64,000 nt of DNA from Heliomarina sp018223035 (GTDB lineage: Bacteria > Pseudomonadota > Alphaproteobacteria > Rhodobacterales > Rhodobacteraceae), in assembly GCA_018223035.1 (NCBI GenBank), contig JAAEZD010000001.1, forward strand, positions 186,001-250,000. Direction: 5' to 3'. Below, in pieces: positions 8,413 through 16,858 of the stretch (its first letter is position 1; every line of letters begins with the position of its first letter). The translations under genes and the position numbers were made by a program. Under the pieces are notes generated by a model. The model had not been told where the DNA came from. It saw only the letters and a program-made list of their open reading frames with translations, and did no database searches.

Positions 8413-9161
8413 CGTGGTCCCCCTCTGAGCGAGGGTTGCCCGCGTCTTGCCCAGCGCTCGATACGGCCAAAAATGACCTGTGAAAACAGCGTCACGATGA
8501 GATAAAGCGCACCTGCTGCGAGGAAAAAGGTGAAATAGGCCCGCGTACTTGCAGCGGCCTGACGCGTCTCAAGCGTCAATTCGCTGAAGCCGACGATAGC
8601 CAGCAGAGCCGTATCCTTGGTCGCGATCAGCCAGAGATTGGCCAGACCCGGCGTCGCAAAGGACATCATGGCCGGAATGGTCACCCGCCGCATCAGCATC
8701 AGCGGGGGCATCCCAAAGGCGCGCGCGGCCTCAATCTGCCCAGGCGGCACCGCCTGAATGGCACCGCGTAAAACTTCGATGGAATAGGCGCCCTGAACGA
8801 CGCCCAGCACCCAGATCCCCGCAACGACACCGGAAATCTCGACGCGGCCATAGCCCATCGCCTCCGAGACCTTGTTGATCAGGTCGCTCCCCAGATAATA
8901 AAGGATCAGGATCAGAACCAACTCCGGAACGGCCCTGATCACGGTTGTATATACGGCAAGCAGATCGCGAACAATCGGCCCGCCGTACAGTTTTCCATAG
9001 GCCCCGAACAGCCCGATCACCAGCCCCATGCCAAAGGCGCCAAAGGCGATCTGGAGGGAATTCAGCAGACCGCGTAACAGATTGCCGCCCCAGCCCGGCG
9101 GAGACAGCGAAAGCAGCTCCGCGCTTTGGGCCAGACCAAGCATGTTCAGGAGATCAGACAC
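8409..9161 (-). CDS. Polar amino acid ABC importer permease (HisQ-type)
   Basis: A 250-residue membrane protein with the PAAT permease pattern: TVIRAVPELVLILILYYLG in the middle and the EAA loop EAARAFGMPPLMLMRRVTIP. It is the HisQ partner of the permease that follows. The binding-protein gene ends three bases before it, and it overlaps the next permease by four bases, so all are probably one transcript. Confidence 0.88.
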   Translation of the reverse strand: MSDLLNMLGLAQSAELLSLSPPGWGGNLLRGLLNSLQIAFGAFGMGLVIGLFGAYGKLYGGPIVRDLLAVYTTVIRAVPELVLILILYYLGSDLINKVSEAMGYGRVEISGVVAGIWVLGVVQGAYSIEVLRGAIQAVPPGQIEAARAFGMPPLMLMRRVTIPAMMSFATPGLANLWLIATKDTALLAIVGFSELTLETRQAAASTRAYFTFFLAAGALYLIVTLFSQVIFGRIERWARRGQPSLRGGPR

Positions 9162-9164
9162 GGA

Positions 9165-9938
9165 TCAGCCGCCGTAGATGCTCGTGGAGAAGTACTTGGA
9201 GGTGATTTCCTCATGCGTCCCGTCTTCGAGGATTTTGGCGATGCCCGCGTTCAATTTTTCACGCAGTTCGTCTTCGCCCTTGCGCACACCTGCGCCGACG
9301 CCGAGACCAAGGATCGACGGATCATCGGCCACCGCGCCCTTGATTTCGCAGCATGCACCGGCATCGGATTCGATGAATGCGCTCATCGCGATGCTGTCAG
9401 CCTGAGTTGCGTCGATACGGCCCGAAACCAGATCCTGGTTGGCTTCGTCCTGCGTCTGATAGATACGGATTTCAGCCGCATCGGTGAAATACTTCTGCGC
9501 ATAGTTCTGGTGGATGGTCGATGCCTGCACACCAAGGATCTTGCCCGCCAGCGATTCTGGCGTCGGTTCGATATCCATCGACTTGTCGGCCACGATCACG
9601 GTCGGCGTGTTGTAATATGGGTCCGAGAAATCGATCGTTTTCTGACGCTCTTCGGTGATGGACATAGAGGTCATGATCACGTCGATCTGCTTGCCGGTCA
9701 GCGCGGGAATGATCCCGTCCCAGGCGGTCGGCGTGATTTCGCATTCCAGCTCGGCCGCATCGCAGACAGCCTTGATGATCTCGATTTCCCAACCTTCCCA
9801 TTCACCGGCGCTGTTGACCGAGGAAAACGGCGGGTAAGGTTCAGCCGCAACGCCAACCTTGATCGGATCAGCGGCAACCGCACCGGCGGTCAGCATGGCG
9901 GCTGTCGCGGTTGCGGCAAGAGTTTTCAGAAATGTCAT
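9165..9938 (-). CDS. Polar amino acid ABC importer, periplasmic binding protein (SBP family 3)
   Basis: A 257-residue secreted protein. The signal peptide is MTFLKTLAATATAAMLTAGA followed by VAADP. The mature part opens with KVGVAAEPYPPFSSVNSAGE and contains DVIMTSMSITEERQKTIDFS, both standard for HisJ/ArgT/LAO-type binding proteins. A CC pair (DAGACCEIKG) lies in the second lobe. An AGGGAG ribosome-binding site precedes the ATG. The ligand is probably a basic or modified amino acid; the neighbours point to arginine or methylarginine, but the ligand residues were not modelled. Confidence 0.88.
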   Translation of the reverse strand: MTFLKTLAATATAAMLTAGAVAADPIKVGVAAEPYPPFSSVNSAGEWEGWEIEIIKAVCDAAELECEITPTAWDGIIPALTGKQIDVIMTSMSITEERQKTIDFSDPYYNTPTVIVADKSMDIEPTPESLAGKILGVQASTIHQNYAQKYFTDAAEIRIYQTQDEANQDLVSGRIDATQADSIAMSAFIESDAGACCEIKGAVADDPSILGLGVGAGVRKGEDELREKLNAGIAKILEDGTHEEITSKYFSTSIYGG

Positions 9939-9958
9939 CGGTAGTCTCCCTTAGTTAG

Positions 9959-10759
9959 TTAGTTGATTGACATGAGAAATTGTTGAAGCCGTTCGGACTT
10001 GGGCGTGTCAAAAACTTGGGCGGGCGCACCCTGTTCCTCAATACGGCCTTGGTAGAGATAAACCACGTGGTCGGCCACCTCGCGGGCAAATTTCATCTCG
10101 TGTGTAACCAGCAGCATGGTACGCCCTTCGGCGGCAAGGTCGCGGATTACGGTCAAAACCTCACCGACCAGTTCAGGGTCAAGCGCACTTGTTGGTTCGT
10201 CGAAAAGCATGACATCTGGGTCAACCGCCAGCGCACGTGCAATTGCGGCGCGCTGCTGTTGTCCGCCCGACAGATAGGCCGGATAGACATCGGCCTTGTC
10301 CCCCAGCCCGACACGCTTCAGCAGGCTCTGCGCCTTTTCGATTGCCTCGGCGCGGGGTTGCTTGAGCACGTGCACCGGCACTTCGATCACATTTTCCAGC
10401 AGCGTCCGATGGGTCCATAGATTGAAAGACTGGAAAACCATGCCCAGACGGGTGCGGATACGTTCAAGCTGGCGGCGGTTCGAGGGCGTGCCGTCGTCCC
10501 GCATCGCGATATGCTCGCCGCCAACATAAATCCGGCCGGAGGTCGGTGTCTCGAGGAAGTTGATACACCGCAGCATCGTGGACTTGCCCGACCCGCTGCC
10601 GCCGATGATCGCGACCACGTCACCCTTGCGCGCCGTTAGGTTCACGCCCTTGAGTACTTCCAGCTCTCCGAAAGACTTGTGCAGTTCTTCGATGCGAACG
10701 GCTTCCTTATCGCGCCCCGAAGACGCAGAAGCCGGATCACCCCCTGAAAAAGAATCCAT
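9959..10759 (-). CDS. Polar amino acid ABC importer, ATP-binding subunit (HisP-type)
   Basis: A 266-residue cytoplasmic ATPase. Walker A is GGSGSGKSTMLRCINFLE, the signature is LSGGQQQRAAIARALAVDP and Walker B is VMLFDEPTSALDPE, followed by the switch histidine (LVTHEM). I chose ATG 10759, which leaves a short leader before the conserved VRIEELHKSFGELEVLKGVN. It is the first gene of the minus-strand importer unit. Between it and the binding-protein gene there is only a short spacer with three TAGT copies in tandem. Confidence 0.88.
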   Translation of the reverse strand: MDSFSGGDPASASSGRDKEAVRIEELHKSFGELEVLKGVNLTARKGDVVAIIGGSGSGKSTMLRCINFLETPTSGRIYVGGEHIAMRDDGTPSNRRQLERIRTRLGMVFQSFNLWTHRTLLENVIEVPVHVLKQPRAEAIEKAQSLLKRVGLGDKADVYPAYLSGGQQQRAAIARALAVDPDVMLFDEPTSALDPELVGEVLTVIRDLAAEGRTMLLVTHEMKFAREVADHVVYLYQGRIEEQGAPAQVFDTPKSERLQQFLMSIN

Positions 10760-10802
10760 TCTTTCCCTGTCCGATTTTTCTTGTAGTAGGCACACAGTCC
10801 AG

Positions 10803-10826
10803 TAATTATTCAAGCGTATAATTATT
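10803..10826. promoter_or_regulatory. AT-rich repeat in divergent promoter region
   Basis: TAATTATT occurs twice, 16 bp apart, in the 86-bp gap between the importer unit and the TetR gene; within it AATTAT and ATAATT form an inverted pair. It may be part of a promoter or an operator for the TetR protein. The evidence is only position and symmetry. Confidence 0.3.
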
Positions 10827-10845
10827 TTCGACGCGAGCTGCCACC

Positions 10846-11496
10846 ATGTCTTCCCCTCCCCGCCGAAAATTCAGGCGTGAAACTGCGTCGCAGCGCAAGG
10901 ACGATCTTATTGCGGCCACCTTGCAGGTGATTTCCGAATCGGGCGTCAGGGCGGCGACCGTGCGCACCATCGCCGAAAGGGCCGAGGTGACGCAGGGGCT
11001 GATCCGCCACTACTTCTCAAGCAAAGAAGACCTGATCGCTGCGGCCTATGAACATCACATGACGCAGATGACCGATGCGGTCGCGACAGCCAAGGATGTC
11101 ACGGCAGGCACTGCCCGCGACAGGCTGGCCGGTTTCGTAATGGCTTCGCTCTCGCCCCCTGTGGTGAACCCGGGCTGGGTTGCGCTCTGGTCAGGCTTTC
11201 TGAACGAGGCACTGCATGATGCCGATCTCAACAAGATCCACCAGCGCACCTACCACCACTTCCGCGACCAGCTTGAGGCGCTGATTGCAGAAGCGCTGCG
11301 CGAGACAGATCAGCCCGCGACCCCGGAACGGCTGCGCCAACTTGCTATAGCGAGCAACGGGGTGATCGACGGACTCTGGCTGGAAGGCGGCGCGCTGCCA
11401 CAGGAATTCGCAACCGGCGAACTCGCAAAAATAGGACTCGATTCGGTTGCAGCCCTGACGGGGTTGGACCTGCACAGAAAGGCGATAGACACATGA
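10846..11496 (+). CDS. TetR-family regulator (BetI-like)
   Basis: A 216-residue repressor-type protein. The N-terminal helix-turn-helix is VRTIAERAEVTQGLIRHYFS at about residues 40-60, followed by KEDLIAAAYEHH. The C-terminal half resembles the BetI ligand-binding domain. Its gene overlaps the aminotransferase gene by four bases and is divergent from the polar amino acid importer, so it probably controls both and senses an arginine-type ligand or product. The ligand is inference. Confidence 0.85.
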   Translation: MSSPPRRKFRRETASQRKDDLIAATLQVISESGVRAATVRTIAERAEVTQGLIRHYFSSKEDLIAAAYEHHMTQMTDAVATAKDVTAGTARDRLAGFVMASLSPPVVNPGWVALWSGFLNEALHDADLNKIHQRTYHHFRDQLEALIAEALRETDQPATPERLRQLAIASNGVIDGLWLEGGALPQEFATGELAKIGLDSVAALTGLDLHRKAIDT

Positions 11497-12680
11497 AATA
11501 CGCAGCGATCAACGACCGGCTCGCCAACCTTGGTGGCGCGAAATGGGCCATTCACCGGCAGGCCCGCGCCCGCGTAACCAAAGGCGAGGATATCGTCGAG
11601 CTTTGCATCGGCGAACCGGACGTGCCGGTTGCAGATGACATGATCGAAGAGGCCGTGCGTTCGATGCGGTCCGGTCGCTACACCTATTCGAACGGTCGCG
11701 GCGAACCGGGCTTGACAGCGGCGCTGGCCGAAAGATATTCCCGCACCTCCGGACGCAAAATCACGCCCGATCAAATGATCTGCCTGCCCGGCACCCAGAC
11801 CGCTCTTTACCTCGCGCTGCTCGGACTGGCGCAGGAAGGCGACGAGGTGCTGGTCGGCGATCCCTACTATGCCACCTATGAAGGAGTCATCCGCTCCAGC
11901 GGCGCCGGCCTGGTAAAAGTTCCATTGCAGGCTGAAAACGGCTTTCGCCTGCAAGCCAGCGATATCGAGGCGCGCATCACCCCGCGCTCCCGCGTCATCC
12001 TGCTGAACACGCCGCACAATCCGACGGGTGCGATCCTGACCGCCGCGGACATCGCCGCGATAGGCGAGGTCGCCCGCGCGCATGATCTCTGGATCATATC
12101 GGACGAAGTTTACGAAGATCTGGTCTTTGACGATGCCACCTTTTGCTCACCACTCTCGCTCCCGGAACTGGCAGAACGCGTGATAGTCGTATCCTCGATC
12201 TCGAAAAGCCACGCTGCGCCCGGTTTTCGGAGCGGCTGGTGCGTCGGATCCCCGGAATTCGTCGAAACCCTGCTTCCACTTGCCGAAACGATGCTGTTTG
12301 GCAGCCAGCCATTCATTGCCGACATGACAGAACTGGGCATCCGTCAGGGTTCCACCGTGGCCGAAGGCATGCGCAATCGCTATGCCTCACGCGCCCGCAC
12401 GCTTGCCAGCCGTCTTTCGGATGAAACCGCACTCTGGGCACATCCACCACAGGCCGGAATGTTCATCATGGTCAATATCGCCGCCACCGGCATTCCCAGC
12501 GATGTTTTTGCCCAGCGCCTGCTGGACGAGGCCGGGCTGGCCGTCATGCCCGGAAGCTCCTTTGGTGACACCGTCCGTGACTGGATCCGCATCGCACTGA
12601 CCGTTGAGGATGAGCGTTTCTACGAAGGCGTCGAAAGACTGATCGCCTTTGCCCGGCAATTCGACGCTGTCAGCGCCTGA
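11493..12680 (+). CDS. PLP-dependent class I aminotransferase, arginine:pyruvate-transaminase-like
   Basis: A 395-residue fold-type I enzyme. Visible motifs are GEPDVPVADDMIEEAV, the asparagine site NTPHNPTG (about residues 170-177), SDEVYEDLVFDD and the PLP lysine in SSISKSHAAPGFRSGWCVG (about residue 233). The overall layout recalls AruH of the pseudomonad arginine transaminase pathway, by memory of that family and not by a search; other aspartate- or aromatic-type specificities remain possible. It lies between the TetR regulator and the DDAH gene, which favours an arginine-related substrate such as arginine, methylarginine or citrulline. Confidence 0.85.
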   Translation: MKYAAINDRLANLGGAKWAIHRQARARVTKGEDIVELCIGEPDVPVADDMIEEAVRSMRSGRYTYSNGRGEPGLTAALAERYSRTSGRKITPDQMICLPGTQTALYLALLGLAQEGDEVLVGDPYYATYEGVIRSSGAGLVKVPLQAENGFRLQASDIEARITPRSRVILLNTPHNPTGAILTAADIAAIGEVARAHDLWIISDEVYEDLVFDDATFCSPLSLPELAERVIVVSSISKSHAAPGFRSGWCVGSPEFVETLLPLAETMLFGSQPFIADMTELGIRQGSTVAEGMRNRYASRARTLASRLSDETALWAHPPQAGMFIMVNIAATGIPSDVFAQRLLDEAGLAVMPGSSFGDTVRDWIRIALTVEDERFYEGVERLIAFARQFDAVSA

Positions 12681-12719
12681 CACCTTTCACCAAAAGAACC
12701 CAGCAAGAGTATATACCGA

Positions 12720-13511
12720 ATGCCAAGCCCTTCGACCGAATTTACCCACGCCATCACCCGCCGTCCCGCGCAAAGCGTTGTGAACGGGCTGCGCGCCGAA
12801 GACACCGGCACGCCCGATCTCGAAAACATGCTCGCGGCGCATGCCGACTATGTGGCGACGCTAAAATCCACCGGTGCAACCGTAATCGAACTCGATGCGC
12901 TGAAGGACTACCCCGATGCGCTGTTCGTCGAGGACACTGCCCTTTGCCTGCCGCAGGGCGCGATCCTGATGCGGCCCGGCGCGCCATCGCGCATGGGCGA
13001 AGTGTCCGAAATGGCCCCCACCCTGCGCGACCTCTACTCCGACATCCGCGAAATCAAGGGGCCGGGGCATATCGAAGGTGGCGACATCCTCGTCACCGGA
13101 CGCGAAGTGCTCGTGGGACGCTCGGCCCGCACCGATGCCGAAGGCGTTGCCGAATTGCGCGCGATCCTGTCGGACTGGGGCCATTCCCTGCGGGAAGTCT
13201 TCACGCCCGAAGGCGTGCTCCACTTCAAAACCGACTGCTCCCTGCTCGACGCAGAAACTGTGCTGGCAACCCAGCGGCTGGCGGACTCCGGCTGCTTTGA
13301 GGGCTATAGCGTTGTTTACGTCGCCGAAGGCGAAGAAGCCGCTGCCAATGCGATCCGGTTCAACGACCTAGTTATCATGCCCGCAGGCTTCCCGCGCACG
13401 GCAGAAACTGTCCGCGAGGCTGGCTACAAGGTCCGAGAAATTGCCAACAGCGAGTGCGCCAAGATCGACGGCGGCATGTCCTGCTTGTCCCTGCGTTTTA
13501 CCCCGAGCTAA
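12720..13511 (+). CDS. ddaH: Dimethylarginine dimethylaminohydrolase (DDAH)
   Basis: A 263-residue member of the guanidine-modifying superfamily. It should hydrolyse N-omega-methylated arginines to citrulline plus (di)methylamine. The family residues are in place: the acidic pair in FVEDTAL (about 71-72), GPGHIEGGDIL, the catalytic His168 in LHFKTD and the nucleophile Cys255 in GGMSCLSLRF near the C-terminus. Its length matches bacterial DDAH. It lies 39 bp after the aminotransferase and its stop overlaps that of the convergent pxpC gene (CTAA). Citrulline formed here could feed the arginine catabolism implied by its neighbours. Confidence 0.9.
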   Translation: MPSPSTEFTHAITRRPAQSVVNGLRAEDTGTPDLENMLAAHADYVATLKSTGATVIELDALKDYPDALFVEDTALCLPQGAILMRPGAPSRMGEVSEMAPTLRDLYSDIREIKGPGHIEGGDILVTGREVLVGRSARTDAEGVAELRAILSDWGHSLREVFTPEGVLHFKTDCSLLDAETVLATQRLADSGCFEGYSVVYVAEGEEAAANAIRFNDLVIMPAGFPRTAETVREAGYKVREIANSECAKIDGGMSCLSLRFTPS

Positions 13512-14461
13512 CCCGGCAAGGGATCGTTCGGCGCGAGGTTTTCCAGCGCCAAACGGCGCATTTCGGCCGCTTCGCGCACCATTTCCTCGGCTTGCTCGAC
13601 CGTAGCAGCCCGGAACCTGACAGCCTTGCCCGAAGGTGTTTGAACCAGACGACCCAGATCGGCGCTGGCAACGGTGGCGATCTTTGGGAATCCGCCCGTT
13701 GTCTGTCGATCCGCCATCAACACGATCAACCGGCCAGATGGCGGCACCTGTATCGATCCGATAAGCGTTCCGTCAGACACGATATCATGACCACCGGCGG
13801 CGTGAATTTCCGGCCCGTCTAGCATCATCGCCATCCGGTCCCGCTGTTGCGAAACCTGGAACTCTCGACCGAAGAGGCACCAAAAAGCGTCTGCATCGAA
13901 ATAATGGTCCTGTGGCCCCGGAACCAGCGAGATCGGTCCGCCCCGCAGCCTTATCGGTTTGACCAGCTTTTTCGGCTCGGCCCCGATGTCGGAGCCAAGC
14001 GGCAAGACATCACCGGTTCGCAAGACCCGCCCATCAAGGCCGCCAACACCGCTGCGCAGATGAGTGGACCGGCTCCCCATGACAGGCGGGCAGGTCACGC
14101 CTCCGCCTATGGCGATATAGCCCCAAACGCCACTGCGCATCGCACCGATCTCAAGTTCGCTTCCCGCAGGCGCGCGCCATGAAGACCAAGGTGAGATCGG
14201 CTTGCCATTCAGCGCAACCGGCACGTCGCCTCCTGTAACCGCGATCAGACATTCATCGGGCAGCAACAACCGACCGCCGATCAATGCGAATTCCACCCCG
14301 GCTGCATCGGGCGCATTCCCGACAAGCGCATTCGCGGCCTCAAACGCGTCGCGGTCCATCGGCCCAGATCCGGACACGCCGAAACGCAAAAAACCGCGCC
14401 GACCACTGTCCTGCACGGTCATCATAGGACCCGCGTTCAAGATGCGCATGGTCCTGCTCAT
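13508..14461 (-). CDS. pxpC: 5-oxoprolinase subunit C (biotin-dependent carboxyltransferase-like)
   Basis: A 317-residue protein of the KipA/AHS2 family. The start (RILNAGPMMTVQDSGRRGFL) and RFGVSGSGPMDRDAFEAANA are hallmark motifs, as is DRQTTGGFPKIATV near the end. With PxpA and PxpB it makes the ATP-dependent 5-oxoprolinase, which opens 5-oxo-L-proline to glutamate. Its ATG overlaps the pxpB stop (ATGA). Here pxpBC is separated from pxpA by three plus-strand genes, so the complex may be used on a related cyclic amide rather than only on housekeeping 5-oxoproline. Confidence 0.88.
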   Translation of the reverse strand: MSRTMRILNAGPMMTVQDSGRRGFLRFGVSGSGPMDRDAFEAANALVGNAPDAAGVEFALIGGRLLLPDECLIAVTGGDVPVALNGKPISPWSSWRAPAGSELEIGAMRSGVWGYIAIGGGVTCPPVMGSRSTHLRSGVGGLDGRVLRTGDVLPLGSDIGAEPKKLVKPIRLRGGPISLVPGPQDHYFDADAFWCLFGREFQVSQQRDRMAMMLDGPEIHAAGGHDIVSDGTLIGSIQVPPSGRLIVLMADRQTTGGFPKIATVASADLGRLVQTPSGKAVRFRAATVEQAEEMVREAAEMRRLALENLAPNDPLPG

Positions 14462-15198
14462 GCGGGGGTCTCCCGGATCACGTCCGGGCTCTCTCCTCGG
14501 GACACCCGGGCGCTCAGATCTTCGAACTCGACCTCGTCTATGCGGCGAAACCAGAGACTGTCGCCCGCGTCCAGCAGAAAGGGGTCCGATCGCCGAGGGT
14601 CAAAGAGCCGAAGCGGCGTCTGGCCAATAAAATGCCACGCGCTCGGTCCGGCAACCGAATTGACACTTGCCTGTTCGCCACCAATTCCGACGGCCCCTGC
14701 CGGAACGAGTTGGCGGGGCACCGGCTTGCGCGGCATTGCAAGCTGCTGGGGCAAGCCGCCGAGATAGGCGAACCCCGGGGCGAAGCCGATCATGTAAACT
14801 CGATATTCAACCGACATATGCAGTGCGATCAGTTCTTCGCGATCCATACCCTTGGTCTCGACCAGGTCGTCCAGATCTAGGCAAGCATCGCCACCGTAAT
14901 AGACAGGTATTTCGATCCTGCGTCCCAGTTGATCCGAGGGTCTGATCCGGGTCAGACAAGTCCGAATATGAGCGGTCATCTCCCGCGCAGAGGTCACAAG
15001 CGGATCATAGGCCACCAGCACCGAACGATATGTCGGCAGCGCCTCCTGCATTCCTTCCGGCGGCTCGGCATCCAAGGCCGATGCGAGCGCCAGCGCGACT
15101 GTGTTCGCCTGCTCATCCACATCGCGTGAGAACTCGACACAAAGCGCGCTGTCGCCACAGCTCAAGAACCGGGCATCGCGCAGCATATCCGAAATCAA
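14458..15198 (-). CDS. pxpB: 5-oxoprolinase subunit B (KipI-like, AHS1)
   Basis: A 246-residue protein. It shows the AHS1 family pattern: FLSCGDSALCVEFSRDVDEQ at the start, HMSVEYRVYMIGFAPGFAYL and GGLPQQLAMPRKPVPRQLVP, then AGAVGIGGEQASVN. The start is taken as TTG at 15198, which has AGGAG six bases upstream; the ATG at 15186 would be too far from it. It is the first gene of a two-gene minus-strand unit with pxpC and is divergent from the VOC gene across a 263-bp region that holds a clear operator-like palindrome. Confidence 0.87.
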   Translation of the reverse strand: MISDMLRDARFLSCGDSALCVEFSRDVDEQANTVALALASALDAEPPEGMQEALPTYRSVLVAYDPLVTSAREMTAHIRTCLTRIRPSDQLGRRIEIPVYYGGDACLDLDDLVETKGMDREELIALHMSVEYRVYMIGFAPGFAYLGGLPQQLAMPRKPVPRQLVPAGAVGIGGEQASVNSVAGPSAWHFIGQTPLRLFDPRRSDPFLLDAGDSLWFRRIDEVEFEDLSARVSRGESPDVIRETPA

Positions 15199-15385
15199 TA
15201 CCAGCTCCTTTCAACTTTGCCCAAAACGTTCCCCGGTTTCATTTCAGTCTTGCGCTGCATTCAGATCCGCTAAAGGCGCGCAGCGACCATCAGAAAAACG
15301 TCTTGAGGTGTCAGCCGCAACCAATGTTTAAGCACCTGGGCAAAGAATTGGCTCCTAGGCACCCTAAAACCTTGAAACCAGCCGG

Positions 15386-15403
15386 ATACCATTGGTATAC
15401 CAA
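15386..15403. promoter_or_regulatory. Operator-like palindrome ATACCATTGGTATACCAA
   Basis: The 12-bp perfect palindrome TTGGTATACCAA (15392-15403) overlaps a second inverted pair, ATACCA-T-TGGTAT (15386-15398), giving three half-sites in 18 bp. It lies between divergent pxpB and the VOC gene. A near copy stands before the second ABC importer (19942) and a weaker one before the GntR gene (about 19031). The size and symmetry fit a GntR/FCD operator, and the protein encoded at 19095 is the natural candidate. Confidence 0.6.
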
Positions 15404-15461
15404 GGTCGAAACCTGTCACCCTCGGTGGTGTCCCCAAACCTTGCCAGCGGCAGGAGAGATT

Positions 15462-15875
15462 ATGCCTTCACTGTTTCACCTCGCCTATCACGTAACGGAT
15501 CTGGATGCTGCCCGCCGATTTTACGGCGGCATCCTGGGATGCACCGAAGGCCGCAGCACCGAGACCTGGGTCGATTTCGACTTTTTCGGGCACCAGATTT
15601 CCCTGCATCTCGGGGAGCCGTTCAAAACGACCCGTACCGGCAAGGTCGGCGATCACATGGTGATGATGCCCCATCTCGGCCTCGTCCTGCCGCTGGACGA
15701 ATGGAAAGCTGTCGCTGACCGACTTGGCGCGGCAGGCATCGAATTCGACATTCCTCCGGTCATTCGTTTTGAAGGTGAACCCGGCGAACAGCGCACCATG
15801 TTCTTCTTCGACCCTTCGGGAAACCCTATCGAAATCAAAGGATTTTCGGATTTCGACTCCGTTTTTGCCAAGTGA
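15462..15875 (+). CDS. VOC-family (glyoxalase/dioxygenase fold) protein
   Basis: A 137-residue cytoplasmic protein. It shows two beta-alpha-beta modules of the vicinal oxygen chelate fold: the N-terminal FHLAYHVTDLDAARRFYGGI and the C-terminal TMFFFDPSGNPIEIKGF, with His and Glu at the usual metal-ligand positions. The start at 15462 has GGAG seven bases upstream; a longer frame to the left is not supported. Function within the superfamily (isomerase, lyase, dioxygenase) cannot be assigned. It is the first gene of the plus-strand unit with the dehydrogenase and hydrolase below and follows the operator-like palindrome. Confidence 0.8.
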   Translation: MPSLFHLAYHVTDLDAARRFYGGILGCTEGRSTETWVDFDFFGHQISLHLGEPFKTTRTGKVGDHMVMMPHLGLVLPLDEWKAVADRLGAAGIEFDIPPVIRFEGEPGEQRTMFFFDPSGNPIEIKGFSDFDSVFAK

Positions 15876-15904
15876 ACTCAGGGCCTGAAGACACGGTACC
15901 CCCG

Positions 15905-16858
15905 ATGAAATGCCTCGTCACGCAGCCCATTCATGAATCCGGTCTGGCAAAGCTGCGATTGGCAGGGATCGAACCGATTGTTGCCCGCTCAACCCAAGTC
16001 GAAGTGCTGCGAGACCTGATCGCCGATTGCGATGGTGTCATCACCCGTAACTTTGGCCTGCCAGCCGACCTGATAAGCGCGGCGCCGCGCCTGCGCGTCA
16101 TCTCGGTGCATGGCGCCGGGCACGAACAGGTGGACAAACCCGCCGCCGACAAGGCTGGCATCATTGTCTGCAATGCCCCGGGTGCCAACGCACGTTCGGT
16201 CAGCGAATTGACCATTGGGCTGGCTCTCGCAGCTGCGCGACTGATCCTGCCCGCAGACCGGGCCGCCCGCCTGCATGACGAAGGCTTCAGGGATCGGTCC
16301 CTGACCCGCGAACTCTTTGGCAAGAACGCCCTTATCGTTGGGTGGGGCGCGACGGGCAAAGGAGTCGGTAAGATCCTGCGCGACAGTTTTGACATGACGG
16401 TCACCGTGTATTCACCCCGCTCCCCCGAGATTGATCCGGGTTTTCACCGCAGCACCGACCTTGGCAAAGCCGCGGCCCAGGCCGATCTCATCTCTCTGCA
16501 CACCAATCTACGTCCGGAAACGCGGCACATGATCTCAAGCGAAATCCTGGACTGTGTGAAACCGGGCGCGATATTCGTCAACGTCGCCCGCGCCGGTCTT
16601 GTCGATGAACAGGCACTGGTTCACGCGTTGCAAACCGGCAAGCTCCACAGCGCGGCCCTTGATGTTTATTCAGATACGGCGCCTGTAGGTCCGCTTGGCC
16701 AGATGGACAACGTGATACTTACCCCGCATCTCGGCGGCGCCACCGAAGAATCGATGATCCGTGTCGCCGACAGGGCGGTCGAGAACCTGCTTGACGTGCT
16801 GTGCCGCAACCGGCGCCCGGAAGCGACCGTTAACAATCCCGGAAGCACACAGGAATGA
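15905..16858 (+). CDS. D-isomer-specific 2-hydroxyacid dehydrogenase (SerA-like)
   Basis: About 317 residues. The NAD-binding motif is ALIVGWGATGKGVGKILRD, and the catalytic Arg, Glu and His are in NVARAGLVDEQAL and LTPHLGGATEES. It would oxidise a D-2-hydroxyacid or reduce a 2-oxoacid with NAD(P). I chose ATG 15905; a GTG at 15872 overlapping the VOC stop would add 11 residues, and neither has a good ribosome-binding site. It overlaps the next gene by four bases (ATGA), so the enzyme works in the same pathway as the M20-type hydrolase. Substrate unknown. Confidence 0.85.
   Translation: MKCLVTQPIHESGLAKLRLAGIEPIVARSTQVEVLRDLIADCDGVITRNFGLPADLISAAPRLRVISVHGAGHEQVDKPAADKAGIIVCNAPGANARSVSELTIGLALAAARLILPADRAARLHDEGFRDRSLTRELFGKNALIVGWGATGKGVGKILRDSFDMTVTVYSPRSPEIDPGFHRSTDLGKAAAQADLISLHTNLRPETRHMISSEILDCVKPGAIFVNVARAGLVDEQALVHALQTGKLHSAALDVYSDTAPVGPLGQMDNVILTPHLGGATEESMIRVADRAVENLLDVLCRNRRPEATVNNPGSTQE

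Noticed and set aside
12708..12719. GTATATACCGAA just before ddaH as a further copy of the TTGGTATACCAA motif
   Set aside because: Only the TATACC core matches; the TTGG half is missing and the site sits on the ribosome-binding region, so it is likely chance.
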